From positions 92,228 to 147,917 of the forward strand of contig NZ_WQPL01000033.1 of the NCBI RefSeq assembly GCF_018785245.1: a DNA stretch of 55,690 nt. Direction: 5' to 3'. The position numbers and the translations under genes were made by a program. The stretch comes from Collinsella aerofaciens (GTDB lineage: Bacteria > Actinomycetota > Coriobacteriia > Coriobacteriales > Coriobacteriaceae). Below the pieces are notes generated by a model. That model searched no databases, was not told the DNA's origin, and worked only from the letters and a program-made list of their open reading frames with translations. Below are positions 7,605-16,295 of this stretch, piece by piece; position 1 is the stretch's first letter, and each line of letters begins with the position of its first letter.

Positions 7605-10600
7605 TTATTCGGAACGAAGGGCCTCCACGGGGTCCTTTTTGGATGCGCTACGGGCCGGCAGCAGGCCGGCAACGACCGTCAGCAGCACCGAAATCGCAAT
7701 GAGCACCAGCGCATCCTGCACGGGCAGGCTCATCAGATTGGGCACCTGTTTGGCCGCAAGCGCCCAGGTATTAACCGGGAAGCTCACGGCCACCACAACG
7801 ACAATGGCAAAGACACCGGCGATGAGGCCCTCGATAAAGGTCTCGGCATTGAATACGTTGGCCACGTTGCGCTTCGACGCACCAATTGCGCGTAGGATGC
7901 CAATCTCCTTTTTGCGCTCCAGTACGCTGATGTAGGTGATGATGCCGATCATGATGGAGCTCACCACCAGGCTGATACTCACGAACGCGATGAGCACCAA
8001 GCTGATGGTATTCACGATATCGGTCACCGAACCCATGATGATGCCCATGTAGTCGGTGTACGAGATTGCCTGCTCATCGTGGCCGGCGGCTTTGACCTGC
8101 TTGTTGTACGCATCGATGTGATCGAGCACGCGCTCCTTGGCCTCAAAGTCGCGCGGGAAAATCTTAACCGAGATGGGGTCTGCCTCATCCGCATAGCCCA
8201 ACGTGGTCAGATTGTTGTCGTAGGTGAGCTTCGAAGCCTTGGCATAGCTCATCATGAGCGAACTCAGGTCCTCGGCGTCCATGTTGAAATGGATAGCACG
8301 AGCAAAGGCACTCGCATCCACGTGCATGGCGCTCGCTAGGTTAGCAAAACTCGAAGACATCTGCGTCGCCATCTGGTCCATGAGTCCTGCTGCGCCCGCC
8401 TTGAGCTGGGACGATACCGTCGTCGCAATCTGCTCGCTGATTGTCTTGGTCACCTGGTCCATAGCCTGCTGCAGATACGGAGCCAGCTGCTTTTGCACAT
8501 AGTCGGTCATCGTCTGTTGCAGGCGCTCGGCCAGAGCATCGCCACCGAGCGCCTTCAATTGAGCCAGGCATTGCTGGGCTGCGGCATCATGCTCAAGATA
8601 CGCCGAAAATGCGGCAGCAAGCTTTGACGCGTCCTTAAGGTCTTCGGGTGACAACGCCTTAAACTGATCAGACTGTATAAAGCCCGTGAACAGCTGATTG
8701 GCGAGCGTGCCTACCTGCTGCATCTGCTCGGGCGTGAGTTCCAAGCCATCGAAGATGCCCGAGAAATCTGGGGTTGGCGCTTTGGCCATGATGTCGCCAA
8801 AGTCGATGTCCTTCCCAACACCCGAAAGGTCGATATCCAACCCGGACAAGTCAAGACCCGACAGGTCCATACCGCCGGCCGCACCCGAAAGTGCAGACGT
8901 ATCGAACGAGAACGCGCTCTTGAGCGCCGCCTCGTCCACACTGAACATGCTGCCCAGATCCACACCTTGCTTGGCCTCGCCCTGCAGTTCGTCGAAGGTT
9001 TTGCCCGTAAAGACATCCGTCTCGGGGCGGGCGAGTTGCTCCTGCACAATCTGCGAATCAGCGGCGCGCTCCATAAGCTGGCGAGTCAGCGCATGCGTGT
9101 AGGCAATGCCCGGGGACAACGCGTTCGCGTTGGCGGTCTCGTTGGGTCGCACCACGCCCACAATGTGCACGTCGATACCGTCGGCAACCTTGGCGGCCAT
9201 AAAGTCGGTTTCGCCAGACATATCGGTCCACATGCCGGTCTCTTCGTTTTTGCGATACGCATCGGCCGGCGACAGCACCTTAAACGTCGTGGACAGCGCA
9301 TCGTCGTAGGTAAAGTCGGTGCCGGTCTCGGGCGTTTCGACCCCACCGTCAGCCGTCATAGCACTGTTAACCAGGTCGTTGAGCTCATCGATATCCAGCG
9401 CACCGATGCTGTAGAGCGTATAGTCGCCCACCGTGCCACGGCTCGAAAGCACCATCACGGCTTCGTTAGCAGACGTAGGCCAATGGCCGGCGACGACATC
9501 GTACTGGCTGTCGAGCAGACTCTGGTCGTCAATCATCTCGTTAAAGACCGAGGTTCCCATGGATTCCATGCTCATCGTTGCCGCCGAGCTCGCGCCTCCG
9601 CTCATGGCCTCGGTCATGGCGTTGGGCACCAGCCGGACAGGCTTCTCATCGCCCTTACCGGCACGATAGACAACCGGCGATACACCGTAGCCGTACTGAA
9701 TGGCGTTGACCTCTTTATCGATGCCGTCGCCACCGGCATCGAGCCATGCCTTAAAGCTCGTCATGTCGTTGGACTTAACGCTCGCAAACATATCCTTTAC
9801 GGCCGTGACCACGGGAATCTTATCGGTTCCCTTAGCCTTGCCGCCGGCACTGTCGTCGGACGAATCCACGTTTTCAGGCGAGCCATCATCCGTGGCCCCC
9901 TGCCCGCCCATCATGGACGACAGATCGTAGTCCTGCTTGGAAATGGTGAGTGGGTAGCTCGAAAGCGTATCCTCCTCGACCTTTTTGATGTAGCCGTTTA
10001 CGCCGTTGGACAGCGCCAGAATCGCCGCGATACCGATAATGCCAATCGAGCCCGCAAAGGCAGTCATGGCCGTACGGCCCTTCTTGGTCATGAGGTTTCG
10101 GGCAGAAAGCCCCAGCGCCGTCACAAAGCTCATCGAGGTTTTGCGCGTAGGCTTGGCCTCGCGGCGCGTGGCGTCGGCGACATCGAAGGGATCGGAATCG
10201 TCGGTGATCTTGCCGTCCGCCAGGTTGACGATGCGCGTGGCGTACTGGTACGCCAGCTCGGGATTATGCGTGACCATAATAACCAGACGGTCACGTGCGA
10301 CGTCCTTGAGCAAGTCCATGACCTGCACGGACATTGTGGAGTCCAGGGCGCCGGTCGGCTCGTCTGCCAGCACAATCTCGGGATCATTAATCAGGGCGCG
10401 GGCGATGGCCACGCGCTGCATCTGTCCGCCCGAAAGCTGACTCGGGCGCTTGTTAACATGCTCGCCAAGGCCAACTTTCTCCAACGCCTCGCGCGCACGC
10501 TGGCGGCGCTCGGCATGCCCCACACCCGTGAGCGTAAGCGCCAGCTCCACGTTTTCCAAGATGGTCTGATGCGGAATGAGGTTATAGCTCTGGAACACAA

Positions 10601-10859
10601 AGCCGATGCGGTTGTTGCGATAAGCATCCCAATCGCGATCACGGAAGTCCTTGGTCGAAATGCCATCGATGAGCAGGTCGCCAGAATCAAAGTGATCAAG
10701 TCCACCAATAACGTTGAGCATCGTAGTTTTACCTGACCCCGAGGGACCCAGAATGGCCACGAACTCGTTATCGCGAAAAGACAGGCTTACGTTGTCGAGC
10801 GCCACCTGCGTAAACGACTGCGTAACGTACCTTTTGCAAATTCCTTTGAGCTCCAGCAT
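7605..10859 (-). CDS. Fused ABC transporter, ATPase plus FtsX/MacB-type permease
   Basis: One chain of 1084 residues contains an MacB/LolD-like ATPase (about 1-230) and an FtsX-type permease. The ATPase shows GPSGSGKT (38-45), LSGGQMQRVAIARAL, and VLADEPTGALD with its H-loop VTHNPE. A first membrane helix (AGSIGIIGIAAILALSNGV) follows at about 260. A large extracytoplasmic part of about 650 residues includes a coil-rich Gln/Ala segment. Three C-terminal helices carry the typical ERKKEIGILRAIGASKRN motif, and the end reads SASKKDPVEALRSE. ATG 10859 is preferred because GGAGAGG sits 9 nt upstream; an in-frame GTG at 10886 lacks this. Proteins of this layout export peptides or lipids or drive cell-wall enzymes; the substrate is unknown. 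It stands alone between two short hairpins. Confidence 0.88.
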   Translation of the reverse strand: MLELKGICKRYVTQSFTQVALDNVSLSFRDNEFVAILGPSGSGKTTMLNVIGGLDHFDSGDLLIDGISTKDFRDRDWDAYRNNRIGFVFQSYNLIPHQTILENVELALTLTGVGHAERRQRAREALEKVGLGEHVNKRPSQLSGGQMQRVAIARALINDPEIVLADEPTGALDSTMSVQVMDLLKDVARDRLVIMVTHNPELAYQYATRIVNLADGKITDDSDPFDVADATRREAKPTRKTSMSFVTALGLSARNLMTKKGRTAMTAFAGSIGIIGIAAILALSNGVNGYIKKVEEDTLSSYPLTISKQDYDLSSMMGGQGATDDGSPENVDSSDDSAGGKAKGTDKIPVVTAVKDMFASVKSNDMTSFKAWLDAGGDGIDKEVNAIQYGYGVSPVVYRAGKGDEKPVRLVPNAMTEAMSGGASSAATMSMESMGTSVFNEMIDDQSLLDSQYDVVAGHWPTSANEAVMVLSSRGTVGDYTLYSIGALDIDELNDLVNSAMTADGGVETPETGTDFTYDDALSTTFKVLSPADAYRKNEETGMWTDMSGETDFMAAKVADGIDVHIVGVVRPNETANANALSPGIAYTHALTRQLMERAADSQIVQEQLARPETDVFTGKTFDELQGEAKQGVDLGSMFSVDEAALKSAFSFDTSALSGAAGGMDLSGLDLSGLDIDLSGVGKDIDFGDIMAKAPTPDFSGIFDGLELTPEQMQQVGTLANQLFTGFIQSDQFKALSPEDLKDASKLAAAFSAYLEHDAAAQQCLAQLKALGGDALAERLQQTMTDYVQKQLAPYLQQAMDQVTKTISEQIATTVSSQLKAGAAGLMDQMATQMSSSFANLASAMHVDASAFARAIHFNMDAEDLSSLMMSYAKASKLTYDNNLTTLGYADEADPISVKIFPRDFEAKERVLDHIDAYNKQVKAAGHDEQAISYTDYMGIIMGSVTDIVNTISLVLIAFVSISLVVSSIMIGIITYISVLERKKEIGILRAIGASKRNVANVFNAETFIEGLIAGVFAIVVVVAVSFPVNTWALAAKQVPNLMSLPVQDALVLIAISVLLTVVAGLLPARSASKKDPVEALRSE

Positions 10860-11011
10860 GGACGGCAACCTCTCCCGCGCAGGCACCCTGCCCGCTCTCC
10901 CCCGCCGTTCGTATTCGACGCGTTTGTCCTACTCTATCCCCATTTTTTGCCGACGCCAGTGAGGAATGTAGGGAACCGCGCCAAAAAACGAACGGGACGG
11001 CATCCAAAAGA

Positions 11012-11033
11012 AGAGGTCCCGAGCGGGACCTCT
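11012..11033 (-). terminator. Terminator after the TlpA-like gene
   Basis: AGAGGTCCC pairs with GGGACCTCT around GAGC, and the minus strand then reads TTCTTTTGG. It lies 80 bp past the stop of the lipoprotein gene at 11113. Confidence 0.8.
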
Positions 11034-11112
11034 ATATGGTGGAGTTTATCTTGAAAGGTAGCGGACTACTTCGCACAGCGACACACGATCCTCGCTATGC
11101 TTTACGCGTTTT

Positions 11113-12084
11113 CTACTGCTCGCTATTCGCAATCGCCTGGTCGATAAGTTTGTCGAGTGCTGCGCGCTGCTCGGCGGAGCTGATGGCTCCCACGATGGGC
11201 TCCCCTACGATATTGCCATTCTGATCGATGACATACGTTGTCGGGAACGAGAACAAATTTGACGTAAACTTACCGGCCTCGCTATCCGACTTGAACCAGA
11301 TGTTCTTATATGTCACGCCCTTCTTGCTCAGCACGTCCTTGGCATCTGCAATCTCGCCCTTGTTGCCATCGAGCGTAAAGGAATTGACGCCCACGACCTG
11401 GCCGCCCTTCTTGGCAAGCTCCTGATTCAGTTTCTCAAGATCGCCCAGCTCGCCCACGCACGGCTTGCAAGTGGTGAACCAGAAGTTCATGACGGTGACC
11501 TTGTTCTTAGCGAACAGCTCGTCGCTGCTCACGTCGTTGCCATCCAGGTCTTTGCCCGTAAAGCTGGGGAACTTCGTCGCCTCGTTCGAAGCATTGGCAC
11601 CAGCCGTCATGCCAGCGGCCGAAGCGTCGACGCTCTCGCCTTCGCTCGGCGTGCTTCCACAGCCGGGGAACTCCTTCTCCAAGCTCTCGAGCTTGTCCTC
11701 GATCTCCTTGATCTGCTGCGCACCGGCCTTGAGCGTCTTAAGCTCATCCGCCGTAAACTTATCCTTGGCGCCGTCGATGGTCTTGAGCAGGAAATCGCCG
11801 TAATTGCTGCCGTCCTCAATCATTGTCGAGTCTTTATTTGCCGCATTGAATACCTTTTCCCACAGCGCGTTATCACTCGAAAAGATCTCGTTCTCCTTCT
11901 GCATGAGCTTCGCATACAGCTCGGCGGCCTCGTCGGCATTGGTCGGCTTCTGCGCAGTGAGTTCTGCAATCTTAGGATCGGAGCCCGCAGATTCGCTCGC
12001 ATTGCCACCGGGTGACGAACACGCCACAAGACACAAGGCCAGCACCGGCACCATAAACAAGGCCGCAATCTTAGAAAGCTTCAT
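11113..12084 (-). CDS. TlpA/ResA-like thioredoxin lipoprotein
   Basis: The 323-residue protein begins with a lipoprotein signal (MKLSKIAALFMVPVLALCLV) and lipobox VAC followed by SSPGG, so it is anchored outside the membrane. A helical charged segment follows (about 35-150, DEAAELYAKLMQKENEIF), then an AhpC/TSA-TlpA-type thioredoxin domain (about 165-320). That domain has VMNFWFTTCKPC with an active-site CKPC motif, GVNSFTLDGNKGEI, and the cis-proline region FSFPTTYVIDQNG. Start 12084 is chosen because GGAGGA lies 6 nt upstream, while ATG 12090 overlaps the ribosome-binding site. It is the third gene of a redox operon after the CXXC protein and the 4Fe-4S protein. It is probably a disulfide reductase or electron acceptor on the outer face of the membrane. 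Confidence 0.88.
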   Translation of the reverse strand: MKLSKIAALFMVPVLALCLVACSSPGGNASESAGSDPKIAELTAQKPTNADEAAELYAKLMQKENEIFSSDNALWEKVFNAANKDSTMIEDGSNYGDFLLKTIDGAKDKFTADELKTLKAGAQQIKEIEDKLESLEKEFPGCGSTPSEGESVDASAAGMTAGANASNEATKFPSFTGKDLDGNDVSSDELFAKNKVTVMNFWFTTCKPCVGELGDLEKLNQELAKKGGQVVGVNSFTLDGNKGEIADAKDVLSKKGVTYKNIWFKSDSEAGKFTSNLFSFPTTYVIDQNGNIVGEPIVGAISSAEQRAALDKLIDQAIANSEQ

Positions 12085-12113
12085 GGTCATTCCTCCGTTT
12101 TGTCGAAGCTTGT

Positions 12114-13016
12114 TTACTTTTTATCGGCGGTCAAGGGGAGCTTTTCCGCCGACACATCTAGGCCATAGCGATAGCTGATGGCATCGACGGGACAGGCCCC
12201 GATGCACTTTCCGCACCGGATACATTCGGCATGATTGGGCGCCCGGACCACATCAACGTCCATCTGACAAACCCTTGAACACTTGCCGCACGAGACGCAT
12301 TTGCACGCGTCGACCTGAATCCCCAACAAGGACACCTTATTCATGAGCGCATAGAATGCGCCGAGCGGGCAAATCCATTTGCAGAAGGGGCGATAGAACA
12401 AAACGCTCAGCACTACCACGGCAATGAGAACGACAAGTTTCCAAGTAAAGAGCTGTCCCAACGCAGATCGAATGCCGGCATTGGCAATGGCCAGCGGAAT
12501 GGCGCCCTCGAGCACACCCTGCGGACAGATGTACTTACAAAAGAACGGGTCGCCCATGCCCACGTCGTTAACCACCAAGACGGGCAGCAGCACCACGGCA
12601 AGCAGCAGCACGACGTACTTGATGTACGTGAGCGGCTTAAGCTTTTTCGTGGAGAACTTTTTGCCGGGAATCTTGTGAAGTAGCTCCTGAAGCCAGCCAA
12701 ACGGGCACAGAAAGCCGCATACAAAGCGTCCCAACAGCACGCCGAGCAAAATGAGCGTACCGGTAACATAGTAAGAAAAGTTGAACTTGGATGAACCTAC
12801 CACCGACTGGAACGACCCGATGGGGCACGCACCCGATGCCGCGGGGCACGAATAGCAATTAAGTCCAGGTACGCAGACTGTTTTTCCCGCGCCCTGATAG
12901 ATGCCGCCTTTGGCAAAGTTTGGCAGGTGAATGTTGGTAATAAGTGTTGCCGCCGCCTGAATGAATCCGCGAAATCGGGCCAAAACATGCGACGCAGTGT
13001 TTTCTCTTTTATCCAA
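12114..13016 (-). CDS. Membrane-bound 4Fe-4S protein (NapH-like)
   Basis: This 300-residue protein has several membrane helices and cysteine motifs of the NapH/CcoG-like polyferredoxin family. Two membrane-proximal clusters are seen as CGFLCPFGWLQ and CKWICPLGAF. A soluble C-terminal ferredoxin part has two motifs, CKCVSCGKCSRVCQMDVD and CIRCGKCIGACPVDA. Near the N-terminus CVPGLNCYSCPAASGACPIG adds more cysteines. It likely passes electrons across the membrane to the TlpA-like partner encoded next. A TTG at 13016 is chosen because it overlaps the preceding small gene by 8 bp and has GGAG about 10 nt upstream; a longer frame to 13103 would run through most of that gene. The start is the least certain part. 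Confidence 0.85.
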   Translation of the reverse strand: MDKRENTASHVLARFRGFIQAAATLITNIHLPNFAKGGIYQGAGKTVCVPGLNCYSCPAASGACPIGSFQSVVGSSKFNFSYYVTGTLILLGVLLGRFVCGFLCPFGWLQELLHKIPGKKFSTKKLKPLTYIKYVVLLLAVVLLPVLVVNDVGMGDPFFCKYICPQGVLEGAIPLAIANAGIRSALGQLFTWKLVVLIAVVVLSVLFYRPFCKWICPLGAFYALMNKVSLLGIQVDACKCVSCGKCSRVCQMDVDVVRAPNHAECIRCGKCIGACPVDAISYRYGLDVSAEKLPLTADKK

Positions 13017-13155
13017 TTCCGATACACTCCAAGCACAGCCTAATCGCTTTGGCCAGCACGGCATCCGCCTCGCCACGCATAACACCAAAGCACACCATGG
13101 CAATTCCGACGATCAACAAAGCGACCTGTACCATGGGTTTTACCGCTTTGAACAA
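13009..13155 (-). CDS. 48-aa CXXC membrane protein (CD1871A-like)
   Basis: The gene starts at TTG 13155 after AAAGGAG (spacing 8) and encodes 48 residues. A hydrophobic helix (VQVALLIVGIAMVCFGVM) is followed by RGEADAVLAKAIRLCLECIG and a final IG. The pattern R-GE...VL-KAI--CLECIGIG is what is remembered for the CD1871A family of CXXC small proteins. It is translationally coupled to the 4Fe-4S gene by an 8-bp overlap and is the first gene of the redox operon. The conserved cysteine pair suggests a role in electron or thiol transfer with its two neighbours. The operon position and family-like tail make it convincing. Confidence 0.78.
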   Translation of the reverse strand: MFKAVKPMVQVALLIVGIAMVCFGVMRGEADAVLAKAIRLCLECIGIG

Positions 13156-13245
13156 CTCGACCACTCCTTTCGTTACGCGACCATTGGACCATATCGACTA
13201 TAAAATCCGTGTTAAGCGCGATTTGAAATGTGCAAGGAGACTGTT

Positions 13246-13920
13246 ATGCGTATTTTGATCGTCGAGGACGAGCGGGCGCTGTGTGACGCAATCGCGCGCA
13301 GCTTGCGAAACCTGACATACAGCGTCGACTGCTGTCACGACGGACGGGAGGCGCTCGACCTGCTGGGCGTCGAAGTCTTTGACCTCGTGGTACTCGACCT
13401 CAACCTTCCCCGTATCGACGGCATGACCGTACTCAGGGAACTTAGGAAAACCGACTGCGAGACCAAGGTGCTGATTCTGTCCGCGCGTGGCGAAGTATCC
13501 GATAAGGTCGACGGACTCGATGCCGGCGCCAACGATTACCTTACCAAGCCGTTTCATCTTGACGAGCTTGCGGCAAGGATCCGCAGCCTTACCCTCAGGC
13601 GCTTTGCACAAAGCGACATAGTATTAACCTGTGGAAAGCTCCGCTTTGACACCAAGGCGCGCATCGCTTCCGTAGACAGCGAGGCCCTATCTCTTACACG
13701 CAAGGAAACGGGAATCTTGGAATACCTGATGCTTAATCAGGGGCGACCGGTAAGCCAAGAGGAGCTTATCGAGCACGTTTGGGATAGCAGCGTAAACAGC
13801 TTTAGCAACGCAACCCGCGTTCACATCTCGTCGCTCCGAAAAAAGTTGCGCAGCGCTTTGGGATACGACCCGATTCGCAATCGGATTGGAGAGGGCTACG
13901 TTATGGAGGATAGCGAATGA
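13246..13920 (+). CDS. Response regulator, OmpR family
   Basis: This 224-residue protein has a receiver domain (1-115) with acidic pair ED (7-8), phospho-acceptor Asp51 in VVLDLNLPRIDG, and Lys101 in LTKPF. A winged-helix domain (130-224) follows with SLTRKETGILEYLMLNQG, SNATRVHISSLRKKLR and GEGYVME. ATG 13246 is chosen because AAGGAG lies 7 nt before it. The stop overlaps the histidine kinase start by 4 bp. It is divergent from the CXXC/4Fe-4S/TlpA operon across 90 bp, so that operon is the most likely target. Confidence 0.92.
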   Translation: MRILIVEDERALCDAIARSLRNLTYSVDCCHDGREALDLLGVEVFDLVVLDLNLPRIDGMTVLRELRKTDCETKVLILSARGEVSDKVDGLDAGANDYLTKPFHLDELAARIRSLTLRRFAQSDIVLTCGKLRFDTKARIASVDSEALSLTRKETGILEYLMLNQGRPVSQEELIEHVWDSSVNSFSNATRVHISSLRKKLRSALGYDPIRNRIGEGYVMEDSE

Positions 13921-15068
13921 AAAGGCTTTCGCTGCAATGGCGCATAACGATCATGACGGCGCTGCTGACGTGTGCGGCGTGCGTGCTGACGAACTGCCTG
14001 GTCGGCTATACGGGCATGCGCTATATGGATGCCATCGGCAGTGACATCTCGGCCTTTAACGCTGCCGGCGCGGATTCGCCCCAGGTGTTCGACCCAACGA
14101 AAACGGCCCTCGATGACAAGGTCACAATCGTCGTAAACGACGCACAAGAGTCTTTTGGCACGACAATCTGGTGCATCACGGCTGGAGTCACACTCCTTGG
14201 CGGCGCGCTGGCATACTTTGTGAGCGGCCGTGCACTCAAACCGCTACGGGCTTTTGCAGCCCAGGTTGAGCGCGTGCAGCCTGACAACCTAAGCGAAATC
14301 AGACTCAGTGAAGATGTGCCCACCGAGCTACAACGATGCAGCGCCTCTTTCAACGACATGATCTCCCGTCTTGGCGAAGGGTTCTCTGCACAGCGTCAGT
14401 TTACCGGCAACGCCGCACACGAGCTGCGCACCCCGCTCGCCCTTATGCAAGCACAGATTGAACTATTCATCTCCGAGCACTCCGGTTTGCAACCCGAAAC
14501 AGCCGAGCTGCTCGGCCTGCTACAAGAACAAACTGAGCGCATGTCTCGAATGACCAAGGTATTGCTCGAGATGAGTGAGCTCCGCAGTGTCCCTTGCGGG
14601 GACGCTGTTGAACTCGGCCCCCTGTCCGAAGAGGTCCTCACCGATCTTGCGCCACTTGCCGAAAATAAGGGCATAGCCCTCAATTGTGCTGGAGACGCTT
14701 TAGTAATCGGGAGCGACACGCTCCTCTATCGGCTGGTGTTTAACCTGGTCGAAAATGCCATCCGTTACAGCCACCCCAGCTCGACTGTCAACGTCTCCAT
14801 CTGCGACAACGACAGCCACGTGTTCCTGCGAGTCGAAGACCAGGGCCCGGGAATACCCAAGCAGTACCGTGAGAGCATCTTCCAACCGTTCTTTCGCCTG
14901 GATAAATCCCGCAGCAGGGCATATGGCGGCGCAGGACTCGGACTAGCGCTCGTTTGGGAGATTGCAGCGCTTCACGGTGGCACAGTAGAGGTCGAAGAAA
15001 GTTCCGAGAACGGTACTACCATGCTCGTAAGCCTTCCAAAACGATCCGCAGCGTTAACCGAACAGTAA
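13917..15068 (+). CDS. Sensor histidine kinase
   Basis: This 383-residue membrane kinase has one helix at about 10-35, a short extracytoplasmic loop of about 45 residues, and a second helix at about 82-103. A HAMP-like segment follows (SGRALKPLRAFAAQVERV). The dimerisation/phosphorylation box is NAAHELRTPL with His168. The ATPase part shows NLVENAIRYS (N box), DQGPGIP (G1), FFRLDKSRSR (F box) and GGAGLGLAL (G2). It pairs with the response regulator, whose gene it overlaps by 4 bp. The small sensor loop suggests detection at the membrane or of redox state, matching the divergent redox operon, but the signal is unknown. Confidence 0.92.
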   Translation: MKRLSLQWRITIMTALLTCAACVLTNCLVGYTGMRYMDAIGSDISAFNAAGADSPQVFDPTKTALDDKVTIVVNDAQESFGTTIWCITAGVTLLGGALAYFVSGRALKPLRAFAAQVERVQPDNLSEIRLSEDVPTELQRCSASFNDMISRLGEGFSAQRQFTGNAAHELRTPLALMQAQIELFISEHSGLQPETAELLGLLQEQTERMSRMTKVLLEMSELRSVPCGDAVELGPLSEEVLTDLAPLAENKGIALNCAGDALVIGSDTLLYRLVFNLVENAIRYSHPSSTVNVSICDNDSHVFLRVEDQGPGIPKQYRESIFQPFFRLDKSRSRAYGGAGLGLALVWEIAALHGGTVEVEESSENGTTMLVSLPKRSAALTEQ

Positions 15069-15135
15069 AACGAAAGGGGTCCCGAGCAACAGGAGTACAA
15101 TTGCTGCATTGTTGCCACCTGATGGGAGATGGAAG

Positions 15136-16140
15136 ATGGACTGCGATGGCTACCCACGCGTTCCCATGCCGTTGATGTGCACCGCCTTTGTGCCGGGGCA
15201 GATTGACGCTGCGGTTGCAGGCATTTCCGACCCCGATTCGCGCGCCATTGCCACGGCAGAAGCGCTGTACTTTCGCGGACAGGCCGCCCTCGCTGCCAAG
15301 ACGGCGCGCCCCTATCTTGACGCCACCGATCCCGCGCTGCGCTATTCCGCATGCTTTATCTGCGGATATGCCAGCCTGTCGCTCAACCGTATCGCCGACG
15401 CCCGCCGGTGCCTTGCTGGCATCCTCGATACGCCGGCTGACGAGGGGTCGCCCGCCGTCCACGCCACACATATCCTGTTCGCCTCGGCCGCGAGCGTCCT
15501 GCTGCACTTGCCTTCCCCGTATTCCGCCGAAGAGTTTTATCCGCTTGCGGCGCATCTGCCCGAAGGCCTGCGCCTTTTCGCCAGCTACGTGATGGCGCAT
15601 GCCCTGTACCTGCGCGGCGAATATGGCCGCAGTCTGGGCATGGCGGAAAACGCCCTGATCATGAAACAGGGGAGCTATCCGATCTCGGAACTGTTCCTGC
15701 ACCTGGCAGCTTCCATGGCATGCATGAGCCTCAAGGACATCGACGCCGCAAAAACGCACTTCGGAGTTGCTTGGAACATTGCGCGTCCCGACGGCCTTAT
15801 TGAGCTCATTGGCGAGCATCACGGCCTTTTACAGGGGCTTATCGAGGCATGCCTAAAAACGCAATACCCTGACGACTTCGCGCGCATCATCGAGATCACG
15901 TATCGCTTCAGCTACGGCTGGCGGCGCATCCACAACCCCGATTCGGGCGAGGACGTTGCCGACGATCTAACGACCACGGAATTCACCATGGCCATGCTCG
16001 CCTGTCGTGGGTGGACCAACGCCGAAATCGCACGCCATATGGGAGTATCGCCGGGCACCGTCAAAAACCGCCTATCCGGCGTATACGCAAAGCTTGGCAT
16101 CGGCACACGCGCCGAGCTGGTCGCGCATATGTTGCGTTAG
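15136..16140 (+). CDS. LuxR-family transcriptional regulator
   Basis: This 334-residue protein ends in a LuxR/GerE helix-turn-helix (about 275-334): TEFTMAMLACRGWTNAEIA, then RHMGVSPGTVKNRLSGVYAK and LGIGTRAELVAHML. The first 260 residues are alpha-helical and Ala/Leu-rich, resembling TPR-like repeats (LYFRGQAALAAKTARPYL, HALYLRGEYGRSLGMAENAL) rather than a receiver. It therefore belongs to the standalone LuxR group common in coriobacteria. ATG 15136 follows GGGAGATGGAAG. The next gene, 155 bp downstream on the same strand, encodes the giant surface protein and is its probable target; this is inference from position. Confidence 0.88.
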   Translation: MDCDGYPRVPMPLMCTAFVPGQIDAAVAGISDPDSRAIATAEALYFRGQAALAAKTARPYLDATDPALRYSACFICGYASLSLNRIADARRCLAGILDTPADEGSPAVHATHILFASAASVLLHLPSPYSAEEFYPLAAHLPEGLRLFASYVMAHALYLRGEYGRSLGMAENALIMKQGSYPISELFLHLAASMACMSLKDIDAAKTHFGVAWNIARPDGLIELIGEHHGLLQGLIEACLKTQYPDDFARIIEITYRFSYGWRRIHNPDSGEDVADDLTTTEFTMAMLACRGWTNAEIARHMGVSPGTVKNRLSGVYAKLGIGTRAELVAHMLR

Positions 16141-16295
16141 CGAGCGGACTACCAAGCGCATCGAACGCGTTCCGGAACCCGGCGCTTCGCTCGATCAATT
16201 TGGACATTTTGACCCTTGAACGGCACTACCGCCACGGGGCGCCTTCTCGCAAAATTGGATTATTTCCACCGATACCTGCGGGATGGGAGCCAAAG

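Noticed and set aside
16011-16295. Upstream extension of the surface-protein frame
   Set aside because: It overlaps the LuxR gene, and only the ATG at 16296 gives a signal peptide and a ribosome-binding site.
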